Part shown: positions 19,497 to 27,722 of the stretch, one piece after another
Position numbering within the stretch: position 1 is the stretch's first letter
How the letters are laid out: each line of letters opens with the position of its first letter
NCBI RefSeq assembly: GCF_002211445.1
Contig: NZ_LSTO01000001.1
Location: 4,319,157 to 4,364,629, forward strand
Length of the DNA: 45,473 bases
Source of the DNA: Noviherbaspirillum denitrificans
GTDB taxonomy: Bacteria; Pseudomonadota; Gammaproteobacteria; Burkholderiales; Burkholderiaceae_D
Direction: 5' to 3'
Made by a program: the position numbers and the translations under genes
Notes under the pieces: generated by a model
What the model was told of the DNA's origin: nothing
Database searches by the model: none
The model's input: the letters and a program-made list of their open reading frames with translations, nothing else

Positions 19497-20137
19497 TCCG
19501 CATAGTTATTGCCGACGACCACACTATCATGCGCGAAGGCTTGAAGCGCATTCTCGATGGAGCCGATGACATCGAGGTCGTGGGCGAAGCGGTTGACGGC
19601 TTCGAAGCCCTCGCCCATGTCCGCAAGGGCGGTTTTGACCTGCTGATGCTGGATCTTTCCATGCCCGGCCGCAGCGGCGTCGAACTGATCCGCCAGATCA
19701 AGGATGAAGTTCCCAAGCTGCCCATCCTCATCCTCACCATGCATGAGGAAGAGCAGTATGCAGTGCGCGCCATCCGTGCCGGTGCCCGCGGGTATCTCAC
19801 CAAGGAAAGCGCCGGAACGCAGCTTGTGAGCGCAATTCGCAAGGTCGCTTCCGGCCGCCCTTACATCAGCCTGGAAGTTGCTGAGCAACTGGCGATGGAC
19901 GTGATGCCGTCCAATGAAGATTTGCCCCACAAACAGCTTTCCAACCGCGAGTTTGAAGTCTTCACCTTGCTCGTCAGCGGCAAGTCGATCACGGAGATCG
20001 CCGACCTGCTGCATCTCAGCGCAAAGACAGTCAGCACGCACAAGACGCGCATCCTGACCAAGATGAACATGAACTCGCTGGCGGAGATGGTGCAGTATGC
20101 CGTTCAGCACCGCCTGCTCGGCCCCCTGAAGAACTGA
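19493..20137 (+). CDS. LuxR/NarL-family response regulator
   Basis: 214 residues from ATG 19493, overlapping the kinase stop as ATGA. The receiver domain (1-120) has the acidic pocket IADDH, phospho-accepting Asp at 54 (LMLDLSMPG), and conserved Thr and Lys in ILTMHEEEQ and YLTKESAG. A LuxR-type helix-turn-helix occupies about 145-205 (LSNREFEVFTLLVSGKSITE, LSAKTVSTHKTRILTKMNM). It should bind DNA on phosphorylation. Because its coupled kinase lacks the phospho-accepting His, the phosphoryl source may be another kinase such as the orphan at 2750-4234, or a small-molecule donor. Both proposals are inference. Confidence 0.93.
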   Translation: MIRIVIADDHTIMREGLKRILDGADDIEVVGEAVDGFEALAHVRKGGFDLLMLDLSMPGRSGVELIRQIKDEVPKLPILILTMHEEEQYAVRAIRAGARGYLTKESAGTQLVSAIRKVASGRPYISLEVAEQLAMDVMPSNEDLPHKQLSNREFEVFTLLVSGKSITEIADLLHLSAKTVSTHKTRILTKMNMNSLAEMVQYAVQHRLLGPLKN

Positions 20138-20469
20138 GGCAGTTGCCTCCTCTTCATCTTTTTCCTCCGAACTCTCCCCGCTCGTTCAATCCGTTAGGAA
20201 AACTTCCCACACACATGTAGGGAAATTCTTACACGGCGCAATGCACACCTACATTTCAATTCAGCCCACCCCGATAGTAATTGGCTGTTGCGGTTGCGAT
20301 ACTGATCACTCACAGCAAAGCATGACAAGCGGACAACACGCAAGCGTCCGTAATGTTGACTTCCGGACGGATGCGCCCGTGCGGTATGCAGCAGCGAATG
20401 CAAGACACATGCATCGCGCCATGCCGCCGGAATGACAAGACCGAATTACCCTGAATGAAGGAGAAGCCC
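20138..20469. other. Intergenic region between the response regulator and the Fnr/Crp gene
   Basis: 332 bases without a supportable gene. It holds the imperfect dyad at 20201-20227 (listed separately). I searched by eye for an FNR box (TTGAT-N4-ATCAA) and found none convincing. No terminator hairpin with a T-run follows the response regulator. Confidence 0.4.
20201..20227. promoter_or_regulatory. Imperfect dyad, candidate regulator site
   Basis: AACTTCCC (20201-20208), 11-base spacer ACACACATGTA, GGGAAATT (20220-20227); seven of eight arm positions are complementary. It is 63 bp past the response regulator stop and 243 bp before the Fnr/Crp start. A NarL-type regulator or the Crp protein itself could bind; neither is shown. 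Confidence 0.3.
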
Positions 20470-21351
20470 ATGTTATCCACGCCAATGACTGAAAACCGCA
20501 CCGAGAGCCCCATCCCGGCGTTGCACTCATCTTCCGTGGAAGCAGGCTGGCAACGTCAAGGCAAACTCTGGTCGAATCTGAAAGAGCTCTGCGATGTCCT
20601 GCGCATTCCCTCGGCGGCGGTGCACACCGATGAAGAACTCCTGTTCCAGCATGTCCAGTTCAAGACCGGCCAGCGCATCCATACCATCGGCCAGCCCTTC
20701 GATACACTGTACATCGTCCACTCCGGCTTCCTGAAGACCGTGCTGATCGATGAATTCGGCAACGAGCAGGTGCTCAGCTTTCCGATGAAGGGTGACCTGT
20801 TCGGTGTAGACGGCATCCACACCAAGCGCTACGCGTCGGAAGCCGTGGCCCTCTCCAATTGCGACCTGATCCTGCTGCCCTTCAAGAAGCTGACGGCACT
20901 CGGACGTGCTCATCCGGAATTCGAACATGCGATGTACAGCGTCATGAGCCGGGAACTGGTGCGCGAACAGGCGATGGTCAGCATGCTGGGTGCACTGAGC
21001 GCGGAAGCGCGTGTCGCACGCTTCCTCGTCAACCTGTCGGAACGTTATGCGGACATGGGATACTCGAGCAAGTTGTTCAACCTGCGCATGACCCGCCACG
21101 AGATTGGAAGCTATCTCGGACTGACGCTGGAAACGGTGAGCCGCACACTGTCGGCCTTCAATGAAATCGGCCTTATTACCGTGGACCAGCGTTCCATTGG
21201 CATCAAGGACCTCGATGCACTGAAGACATTGCGCCGACTGCCACCATCGAGCACGCGCGCCAAGCAATCTGGCGCGAAGAAGGCCAAGGCTGCCGCGTCA
21301 AAAGAGCCGGATCAGCCGGACGGTGAATGGGATTCACTGGCCACGGCATAA
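20470..21351 (+). CDS. Crp/Fnr-family transcriptional regulator
   Basis: 293 residues from ATG 20470, six bases after AAGGAG (20458-20463). The N-terminal cyclic-nucleotide-binding-like beta-barrel (about 55-150, FKTGQRIHTIGQPFDTLYIV and GFLKTVLIDEFGNEQ) leads to a dimer helix and a winged helix with TRHEIGSYLGLTLETVSRTL, carrying the E..SR recognition helix of the FNR branch. The N-terminal cysteine cluster that holds the 4Fe-4S cluster in FNR is absent, so it is not an oxygen-labile Fe-S sensor of that kind. A Lys/Ala-rich tail follows residue about 265. It sits beside phasin and phaB genes, suggesting but not proving a link to PHB or redox control. A strong terminator follows. Confidence 0.9.
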   Translation: MLSTPMTENRTESPIPALHSSSVEAGWQRQGKLWSNLKELCDVLRIPSAAVHTDEELLFQHVQFKTGQRIHTIGQPFDTLYIVHSGFLKTVLIDEFGNEQVLSFPMKGDLFGVDGIHTKRYASEAVALSNCDLILLPFKKLTALGRAHPEFEHAMYSVMSRELVREQAMVSMLGALSAEARVARFLVNLSERYADMGYSSKLFNLRMTRHEIGSYLGLTLETVSRTLSAFNEIGLITVDQRSIGIKDLDALKTLRRLPPSSTRAKQSGAKKAKAAASKEPDQPDGEWDSLATA

Positions 21352-21378
21352 GCACCATTCCTCTGCACAGCCAGCGTG

Positions 21379-21406
21379 AAGCCCTGTCCAGTGGACAGGG
21401 CTTTTT
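21379..21406 (+). terminator. Rho-independent terminator after the Crp/Fnr gene
   Basis: AAGCCCTGTCC (21379-21389), loop AGT, GGACAGGGCTT (21393-21403), then TTT. It lies between two convergent genes (stop codons at 21351 and 21416) and has its T-run only on the plus strand. Confidence 0.9.
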
Positions 21407-21415
21407 CATGCGCGG

Positions 21416-22114
21416 CTACTTCCTCCGGCCGGAACCGGAAGGATGTCCGCCGCGCCGGCTCTCAGCCGCAGTGGCGGCTTCCGCATCCGTGGCTGCACTC
21501 GCAGCGCGCGTAGCCTGCGGTGTCATGATGCCTGCCGAATCCGCTGCCGTACTCATCGCATCCTGCGCTGCTCCGGTGGCAGCACTTGCATAGGTTGACG
21601 ACCGGGCCGCCGCCTGTTCGACTGCCCCGCGTGCGGCAATCATGTTCTTCTTTGCCAGGTCCGCGACTTCCTTGAAAGCGGATTCCCACACGGAGAACAT
21701 GCTGGTCATGGGATTGAAGGCCGAATCGTTGGCCTGCGTCGGCGCTGCCTGCATGGGACGGGTCGTGCCGGTCGTTGCATTGGCACGCATTTCGTCCATG
21801 TACTCCTGCATCGAACGGCTGATCTCGTTCTGCATTTCGGCCATGATCCGGACGATTTCCTGCTGGTAGTTCACAGCCTCGTCCGGATTGCGGGCAAACA
21901 GGCTCGATTGCAGCGTCGACCCGACGAGACGCGGATCGCGTGCAGTGGTGATGGCCTGCACGAAATTGAGCTGCTCATTGAACGCACGCTGGGTGGCGCC
22001 CCGCATCACGCGATCAATCTTTTCCGAACCTGAAAATACGGCCTCGGCAAAGCGCCGGGACGCTTCGAGTTGGGTGTTGTACATCGTGACCAAGGGGTTA
22101 TTTGCATTCTGCAT
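21416..22114 (-). CDS. Phasin-family protein (PHB granule-associated)
   Basis: 232 residues from ATG 22114 (MQNANNPLVTMYNTQLEASR), seven bases after AGGAG. The phasin pattern is visible: N-terminal amphipathic helices (EASRRFAEAVFSGSEKIDRV), FVQAITTARDPRLVGSTLQS, and YQQEIVRIMAEMQNEISRSM. An Ala/Thr-rich segment and a basic tail (SRRGGHPSGSGRRK) follow. Phasins coat polyhydroxybutyrate granules and control their size and number. The basic C-terminus could also contact nucleic acid, as in some phasins; that is speculation. The acetoacetyl-CoA reductase gene lies just upstream on the same strand, supporting the PHB assignment. Confidence 0.85.
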   Translation of the reverse strand: MQNANNPLVTMYNTQLEASRRFAEAVFSGSEKIDRVMRGATQRAFNEQLNFVQAITTARDPRLVGSTLQSSLFARNPDEAVNYQQEIVRIMAEMQNEISRSMQEYMDEMRANATTGTTRPMQAAPTQANDSAFNPMTSMFSVWESAFKEVADLAKKNMIAARGAVEQAAARSSTYASAATGAAQDAMSTAADSAGIMTPQATRAASAATDAEAATAAESRRGGHPSGSGRRK

Positions 22115-22320
22115 GGTGGCTCTCCTGGGATTGGCAACAAGAGGATGGGACTCAGCCGGATGCGGCAGCACAGCGTCGACAACGCAAACAAAGCAACGTT
22201 GCGACGACCGCTATTCCTGCCGCTCCAGCGTGGCGGTGACAGGGGTTGGTATATTCTGTTCGCATTCAACCCGGCCTTCCACTCGCCACGGCGTGCGCTT
22301 GAGGCATATCAATCGCGCCG

Positions 22321-23067
22321 CTAGTGCATGTGCTGTCCGCCATTAATGGCGATGTTGGCGCCGGTCACGTATCCCGCCTCGTCGGAACAGAGATAAGCAA
22401 CGAGCGCGGCGACCTCATCCGGTTCGCCCAGACGCCCGACCGGGATTTCAGGGATGATTTTCGACTCGAGTATCTCCTTCGGCACTTTCATGACCATCTT
22501 CGTGCGCAAATAGCCGGGCGAGACCGTATTGACGGTGATGCCCTTGTTCGCCACCTCCAGCGCCAGGGCCATGGTGAAGCCATGCACGCCGGCCTTGGCC
22601 GCCGAATAATTCACTTGCCCGAAGGCGCCCTTCTGCCCGTTGACCGACGAAATGTTGACGATCCGCCCCCAGCGCGATTCAAGCATGCCGTGCAGCACCG
22701 GCCTGGTCATGTTAAATACGCTGTCGAGGTTTGTGCGCAGCACCGCCTGCCAGTCTTCCGGTTTCATTTTCTTGAGCGTGGCATCTTGCGTAATACCTGC
22801 ATTGTTGACGAGTATGTCGATGCGTCCGGTGTCGCCGACTATTTTCCTCACGCCGGCGTCACATGACGTGTAATCGGCGACGTCGATCTTGTAGGCCGAG
22901 ACTTCGAGACCTTCCTTCCTGTGCGCATCGATCCATTCCGTAGCCGAATCGTTACGCGGCGAATACGTTGCCGCCACGCGATATCCCGCTCGGCACAGCC
23001 GTGCGCAGATCGCTTCCCCGAGCCCTCCCATGCCGCCTGTCACCACCGCCACCTTCCTGTCGTCCAT
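22321..23067 (-). CDS. phbB: Acetoacetyl-CoA reductase (PhaB/PhbB)
   Basis: 248 residues from ATG 23067 (MDDRKVAVVTGG). This short-chain dehydrogenase reduces acetoacetyl-CoA to (R)-3-hydroxybutyryl-CoA with NADPH, the second step of PHB synthesis. The nucleotide loop is GGMGGLG (11-17), NNAG is at 88-91, and the catalytic Ser140/141, Tyr154 and Lys158 lie in NISSVNGQKGAFGQVNYSAAK. VNGQKGAFGQ and the C-terminus GYVTGANIAINGGQHMH match PhaB rather than FabG. A related ketoacyl reductase is the alternative. It lies 206 bases upstream of the phasin gene on the same strand. Confidence 0.9.
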   Translation of the reverse strand: MDDRKVAVVTGGMGGLGEAICARLCRAGYRVAATYSPRNDSATEWIDAHRKEGLEVSAYKIDVADYTSCDAGVRKIVGDTGRIDILVNNAGITQDATLKKMKPEDWQAVLRTNLDSVFNMTRPVLHGMLESRWGRIVNISSVNGQKGAFGQVNYSAAKAGVHGFTMALALEVANKGITVNTVSPGYLRTKMVMKVPKEILESKIIPEIPVGRLGEPDEVAALVAYLCSDEAGYVTGANIAINGGQHMH

Positions 23068-23295
23068 GATGCACCCTTTGCCGTTATGTTGAAGATGCCT
23101 GCCGGTACTGCGCGTCCGCAACAGACGAATGGACGCCTGGCGCATGCACCAGACCTATTCGATGTCGCCGTCAAGGATTAGTTCGTCTTCGCCACTTCGA
23201 ACCCGCACAGACAGAGGCTGTCTATACGGTTCACACGCGTTCGTGCTCAGCTTGCACGAGCACGCATGCGCGTATTCAGACCAGGCGATGAGCGA

Positions 23296-23826
23296 ATGCA
23301 GTCACGGATTTACATCTCGTACTCGCCCGACAAGGCGGGATCGGTGTTTGCCCTGTTCTACTTCGAATCGGGCGAGGATGTGATTGGATGGCACATCGAG
23401 ACGCGGGAGGGTTATTTCTCTGCAGCGTTCTTCATGATCGAGGATTTCTACGCGGACCATGACATGCGCCTGTACCGCAGCGTCGAAGACGATGTGTACG
23501 GCGCATGGACGATCGACCATCCGCCGACACGCAATCTCATCCGCTGCCCGCTCTCCGAGACGCAGTTGCATGAGCTCGAACGAATGCAATCGATGTTCGT
23601 CGAGGACTGGCTGTTCTTCGGTGACGATGCGCACATCGAATCGGAACTTGCTGCGTACCGTGTGCAAGGACTGCCGGTGCACTGGGCAAACATTCGCTGG
23701 CGGCGGCTGCACCGTCTGCACAAGGACGGCGCGCTGTGGGTGCATGCGTCCCCCGGCACCGATCAGAATGTGGCGCAGTTCCTGCGCAAGTATTGGCGGC
23801 TCAACGAGAAGGTGACGGCGAGCTGA
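23296..23826 (+). CDS. Conserved-looking hypothetical protein
   Basis: 176 residues from ATG 23296; ATG 23266 is in frame and equally possible, neither having a strong ribosome binding site. I do not recognise a family. The protein is rich in aromatic and acidic residues (FALFYFESGEDVIGWHIETR, FVEDWLFFGDDAHIE), has no signal peptide or membrane span, and looks globular and cytoplasmic. Codon use resembles its neighbours, supporting a real gene. It is divergent from phbB with 228 bases between starts. Its last 26 bases overlap the 3' end of the convergent cupin gene. Confidence 0.65.
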   Translation: MQSRIYISYSPDKAGSVFALFYFESGEDVIGWHIETREGYFSAAFFMIEDFYADHDMRLYRSVEDDVYGAWTIDHPPTRNLIRCPLSETQLHELERMQSMFVEDWLFFGDDAHIESELAAYRVQGLPVHWANIRWRRLHRLHKDGALWVHASPGTDQNVAQFLRKYWRLNEKVTAS

Positions 23827-24265
23827 TGGCAGCCAGGGCTGCTCCCCAGGTTCGGACATGCCATCCGCAACCAATACGTCCGGTGACATTCCCCTCGTCG
23901 TCCAGTCCCTCGATGGGGCCGTGGAATACCGCAAACATAACAGCGCCTTCCGGACTGACCGGACGGTGTACGGCTCCATCCCGTTCGAGAACATACATGC
24001 CGGCCGTATAGCGGACATCGGGCGCGTCGTCGTAATGGAATCCGCCTTCGAGCACCAGGCCTTCGACCGCGCCGATATGTCGGTGGCTCGGCGCATTGCA
24101 GTTTTTCTCGAGGCGGATCATGAGCGAGAAACGGCCGCTTTCCGGGTCGGCGCTCAGCAGCTTGAACTGGGTGCCGGGCATGGCCCAGGGCACCCAGGGA
24201 AGGGATGCGGGATCCAGCGAGAGAAGCGTGTCGCGCGACGAGGCAGTTGCGGTTTGGGAGGTCAT
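23801..24265 (-). CDS. Cupin-domain protein (ChrR/acetylacetone-dioxygenase-like)
   Basis: 154 residues. A single cupin barrel is suggested by APSHRHIGAVEGLVLEGGF (motif 1, with two His and a Glu as possible metal ligands) and GAVHRPVSPEGAVMFAVFHG (motif 2). This matches small ChrR-like or dihydroxyacetophenone-dioxygenase-like cupins, which may bind metal in anti-sigma or oxygenase roles. No sigma factor gene is adjacent, so an anti-sigma role is not supported. It overlaps the 3' end of the hypothetical gene on the opposite strand by 26 bases and lies upstream of no obvious partner. Confidence 0.78.
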   Translation of the reverse strand: MTSQTATASSRDTLLSLDPASLPWVPWAMPGTQFKLLSADPESGRFSLMIRLEKNCNAPSHRHIGAVEGLVLEGGFHYDDAPDVRYTAGMYVLERDGAVHRPVSPEGAVMFAVFHGPIEGLDDEGNVTGRIGCGWHVRTWGAALAAISSPSPSR

Positions 24266-24328
24266 GTCTGGTAAAGCCGGATAAGTTGGCGGCCATCCTA
24301 ACCGAGTCCGGCCCTGTGCGCCAGAAGA

Positions 24329-26386
24329 TCAGGCGGTTACGTGCCGCACGGGCAAGCAGACGCGGAAGGTCGATCCCTTGCCAACTTCACTGCGCACTTC
24401 GATGCGGCCGTGGTGCTTCTGCACGATGCCGTACGAAAGCGACAATCCCAGCCCCGTCCCCTTGCCCACCGGCTTGGTGGTGAAGAAGGGATCGAAGATG
24501 CGCGACATGATGTCCTTCGTCATGCCGCAACCGTTGTCTTCCACCTCGATCCACACATTCTGCGCTTCGGTACCGGTACGAACCACGATCCGTCCCCGCT
24601 CCGTGCCGATGGACTGGGCGGCGTTGACCACCATGTTCATGACCACCTGGTTGATCTGCGACGGCAGGCATTCGATCTCGGGGAGCGTGCCGTACTCCTT
24701 GACGACATCGGCCTTGTACTTGATTTCGTTGTTGACGATGTTCAGGGTTGAGTCGATGCCCTGGTGCAGATCGGCCCACTGCCACTGAAGGTGCGAATCG
24801 ACACGCGAAAAATCCTTCAGGTCCTGCACGATCTTGCGCACGCGGACCAGGCCCTCGCGCGATTCTTCCATGAGATAGGGAAGATCGCCCTTCAGGTAGT
24901 CGAAATCCACGCGTTCGCGCAGTGATTTCAAGCGCTCGACGGCCGTCCGGTCGGCAATGTGCGTCTCCACCTCTTCGTAGGCGGCAAGCATCTCCAGCAG
25001 GCCGGAAATGTACTGCTCGAGTGCGGCGAAGTTCGAAAAGATGTAGCCGATCGGGTTGTTGATTTCGTGCGCGACGCCGGCTGCCAGCTGGCCGATGGAG
25101 GCCAGCTTTTCCGACTGGATCAGCTGCTCCTGCGCCATCGACAGTTTCTCGTTCAGCTCGGTCAGTTCGGCGTTGCGACGCAGGAGTTCGGCCTCCGCGG
25201 CTTCCCGCTTGCGCACGTCCTCTTCGAGCCGGCTGTTAGCCTGCGCGAGCTGGGCCGTGCGCTTGGCCACCAAGTGTTCAAGGTCGACCTGCACCTTGTG
25301 CAGGTTTCGCTCCGCGAGCTTGCGCTTGGTGATGTCCTGTAGCGTTTCGATGGCGCCGACGACCCGGCCAGCCGTATCGCGCAGCGGAGCGGCGGAGAAG
25401 GACAGCCAGCGTCCGCTCTCCCCCATGTGGGGAAAAAAATCCTCTGCCTCGAACGCGCCTGGAATGATCGGTGAACGCCTGAACTTGCCGTGGTAGAACG
25501 ACTCCACCATTTCTTCGGCAGCTCCGGAGAGAACAAGGTCGGCGAGCACTGGACGTTCCTTGGGATAAAACGGCGCCCACTGGTTGCGCGTCCCGATCAT
25601 GCGTGAAGCGGCAACGCCGATGGTCCGTTCGCAGGCATGGTTCCAGTGGGTCACGACATGGTTGGCGTCGATGGCAAAGGCCGGCACGGGGCTGCCGTCG
25701 AAGAAGGCGGACAGCGCAGGCACCATCGGGCCGCTGCCCGGCTCGCGCCGACGAACAGGCAAGGCCGGCAGGTCGTTCACCGAACGGATGAACTTTTCCG
25801 CAATGCTTTTCCCTGTGCTGCCGCTATCCATTGCATCGTCGGAGCGGTCGGCGGGCGCTCGGCTTGCCTGTGCGAGAAGCTCCGTCCGTTTCGCGGCGAG
25901 CCGCTCGACCATCACCTGCGCGTCGTGCAGGGACTCCTCGGCCAGGCGCGCTTCGGTGATGTCCTGCATGGTCTGCACAGCCCCGACGACGCGACCTTGC
26001 GCATTGCGTAGCGGCGCGGCGGAAAACGCGATCCAGCGCCCGCTCTCGCCCAGGTGCGGAAAAAAGTCTTCGACTTCATAAGCGCCTGCAACCAGGGGCA
26101 CCGCGCGGAACCGGTTTCCGGCGAACGCCTCGGCGGTGTCCGCGAGCCGGTCGGCGATGATGTAGTCAGCCAGGACCTTTTGCGGCTGCACGTAATATGG
26201 CTGCCAGTGGTTGCCGGTACCGGTCATCTTTTCGGAAGCCATGCCGGTCATGCTCTCGCACGCCTTGTTCCAAGCGATGATCGCGTGCGACAGGTCGATG
26301 GCAAAGGCAGCGACAGGACTGCTGTCGAAAGCCGGAGGCAGGATGCCCGCCTCGCCGGAAGGCACTTGCTCGAAATCGTGCTTCAT
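24329..26386 (-). CDS. Soluble sensor histidine kinase with two duplicated PAS domains
   Basis: 685 residues from ATG 26386 (MKHDFEQVPS), preceded by GGGAG; the frame is open 12 codons further upstream. Two long PAS/PAC domains (about 20-150 and 235-360) are close copies of each other: both contain SPV.AFAID, EDFFPH.GESGRW and FSAAPLR. Each is followed by a coiled-coil-like segment reading AKRT.LLAQ or AKRTAQLAQ. The transmitter has the H-box GVAHEINNPIGYIFSNF with His440 and a HATPase domain (NMVVNAAQSIG, DNGCGM, FTTKPVGKGTGLGLSLSYGI). The class resembles NtrB/ZraS-like kinases. No response regulator is adjacent, so it is an orphan; the signal is unknown. Confidence 0.93.
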   Translation of the reverse strand: MKHDFEQVPSGEAGILPPAFDSSPVAAFAIDLSHAIIAWNKACESMTGMASEKMTGTGNHWQPYYVQPQKVLADYIIADRLADTAEAFAGNRFRAVPLVAGAYEVEDFFPHLGESGRWIAFSAAPLRNAQGRVVGAVQTMQDITEARLAEESLHDAQVMVERLAAKRTELLAQASRAPADRSDDAMDSGSTGKSIAEKFIRSVNDLPALPVRRREPGSGPMVPALSAFFDGSPVPAFAIDANHVVTHWNHACERTIGVAASRMIGTRNQWAPFYPKERPVLADLVLSGAAEEMVESFYHGKFRRSPIIPGAFEAEDFFPHMGESGRWLSFSAAPLRDTAGRVVGAIETLQDITKRKLAERNLHKVQVDLEHLVAKRTAQLAQANSRLEEDVRKREAAEAELLRRNAELTELNEKLSMAQEQLIQSEKLASIGQLAAGVAHEINNPIGYIFSNFAALEQYISGLLEMLAAYEEVETHIADRTAVERLKSLRERVDFDYLKGDLPYLMEESREGLVRVRKIVQDLKDFSRVDSHLQWQWADLHQGIDSTLNIVNNEIKYKADVVKEYGTLPEIECLPSQINQVVMNMVVNAAQSIGTERGRIVVRTGTEAQNVWIEVEDNGCGMTKDIMSRIFDPFFTTKPVGKGTGLGLSLSYGIVQKHHGRIEVRSEVGKGSTFRVCLPVRHVTA

Positions 26387-26452
26387 GGCGCTCCCTGGCC
26401 GCCCCGGACTACCGCCCGGCATGGGTTCATTATCGTACGTAAACCCGCCGGG

Positions 26453-26935
26453 TCAACCGGGCCGGTCCGACATCAGCTCGGCCGCGATGGCATGGGTGTC
26501 CTTGATGGTCTGCAGGACGATGTTCGAGCGGATGTCGAGCACGCCGTCGGTCTTGTACAGCTTTTCGAGAATGAAGGCGGAGAAATGCTTGAGGCTGCGC
26601 GCGCGTATGCGCAACAGGTAGTTTGCTTCGCCGGTAATGATGTAGGAACCGACCACTTCCGGCCACGAGCGCAGGGCGGTCGAGAAGTTTTCGTGCCAGC
26701 GCTCCACATCGCGCCGCATGGTCACCTGCACGAAGGCATCCACTTCGAGCCCGAGCGCGGTCGTGTCGAGCACCGCGCTGTAGCGCGCGATGATGCCATT
26801 TTCCTCCAGCAGGCGCACCCGCCGCAGGCAGGACGATGGCGACAGGAAAACGCGCTCGGCGAGCTCCTGGTTGCTCATCCTGCCGTCTTCCTGGAGCAGG
26901 GTCAGTATCTTGAGATCGGTATGGTCGAGATGCAT
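26453..26935 (-). CDS. kynR: Lrp/AsnC-family regulator, probable kynurenine-pathway regulator
   Basis: 160 residues. The N-terminal helix-turn-helix (LKILTLLQEDGRMSNQELAE and LSPSSCLRRVRLLEENGII) and the C-terminal RAM effector-binding domain (VQVTMRRDVERWHENF, EVVGSYIITGEANYLLRI) are those of the Lrp/AsnC family. It is transcribed divergently from kynB-kynU-kynA, the same arrangement as kynR in Pseudomonas aeruginosa, where KynR responds to kynurenine. Hence the symbol, which rests on context. The 139-base intergenic region carries a dyad fitting an Lrp-type operator (26969-27020). Confidence 0.85.
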   Translation of the reverse strand: MHLDHTDLKILTLLQEDGRMSNQELAERVFLSPSSCLRRVRLLEENGIIARYSAVLDTTALGLEVDAFVQVTMRRDVERWHENFSTALRSWPEVVGSYIITGEANYLLRIRARSLKHFSAFILEKLYKTDGVLDIRSNIVLQTIKDTHAIAAELMSDRPG

Positions 26936-26968
26936 TCGAATTTTCCGTCAAAAATAAGAAGCCGGTTC

Positions 26969-27050
26969 GCAATTTGTTCTAATTATCAAGAATTTTACGT
27001 TTCATTTTGCAACAAATCGCCATCAAGTTCGCCTTAAACTGATTGCAACA
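26969..27050. promoter_or_regulatory. Candidate KynR operator in the kynR-kynB intergenic region
   Basis: GCAATTTGTT (26969-26978) and AACAAATCGC (27011-27020) are inverted repeats matching at nine of ten positions, with arm centres 42 bp apart, about four helical turns. In addition TTGCAACA occurs twice in direct orientation (27007-27014 and 27043-27050). Lrp-type octamers often bind spaced, phased sites, so this is a reasonable operator for control of both divergent units. Confidence 0.5.
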
Positions 27051-27074
27051 GTAACTATCTGAAACAACGACGCG

Positions 27075-27722
27075 ATGACAAAAGACCTGCAGATCTGGGA
27101 CATCACCCCTCCTGTCTCGGCAGCAACGCCGGTGTGGCCCGGAGACACGTCCTACAGTGCGGCCGCGACCTGGGAAATCGGCGACGGCTGCCCGGTAAGG
27201 GTTAGCCGCCTCACCATGTCCACGCATACCGGCGCGCACTGCGACGCGCCTTCGCACTACGACCCGGCGGGCATGGCAATCGACGCGGTTCCACTGGACG
27301 CCTACCTTGGCCGCTGCCGCATCATTGACTGCGTCGGTGTGCGACGCGTGGAGCCCGAGCAAGTGGAGAAGGCGCTGGACGGCGTTCCGCAACGGGTCCT
27401 GCTGCGGACCTATGCCACTGCCCCGGTGGACCGCTGGGACAGTGCCTTCGCGAGCGTAGCCGCGAGCACGGTCGCGCTGCTCGCCGAACGTGGCGTACGG
27501 CTGATCGGCATCGACACGCCGTCGCTCGACCCGCAGGAATCGAAGACCATGGACGCGCACCACGCGGTCCGCAAACACGGCATGGCGATCCTAGAAGGCA
27601 TTGTGCTTGACGGCGTTCCCGACGGCGACTACGAGCTGATCGCCCTGCCCCTGAAACTGGCCGGCATGGATGCCAGCCCTGTGCGGGCCATCCTCCGCGC
27701 ACTGCCCGATGGAGAAGCATGA
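27075..27722 (+). CDS. kynB: Arylformamidase / kynurenine formamidase
   Basis: 215 residues. Hydrolyses N-formylkynurenine to kynurenine and formate, step two of tryptophan degradation. It belongs to the cyclase family; the metal-binding motif [11 protein letters not shown] supplies H51, H55, D57 and H61. [20 protein letters not shown] at the N-terminus and [10 protein letters not shown] are typical of KynB. First gene of kynB-kynU-kynA; its stop overlaps the kynU start (ATGA). The start codon at 27075 has no strong ribosome binding site, but conserved sequence begins immediately. Confidence 0.95.
   Translation: MTKDLQIWDITPPVSAATPVWPGDTSYSAAATWEIGDGCPVRVSRLTMSTHTGAHCDAPSHYDPAGMAIDAVPLDAYLGRCRIIDCVGVRRVEPEQVEKALDGVPQRVLLRTYATAPVDRWDSAFASVAASTVALLAERGVRLIGIDTPSLDPQESKTMDAHHAVRKHGMAILEGIVLDGVPDGDYELIALPLKLAGMDASPVRAILRALPDGEA

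Noticed and set aside
20138-20469. FNR box upstream of the Crp/Fnr gene
   Set aside because: No TTGAT-N4-ATCAA-like sequence; the nearest (around 20295) lacks the symmetric half.
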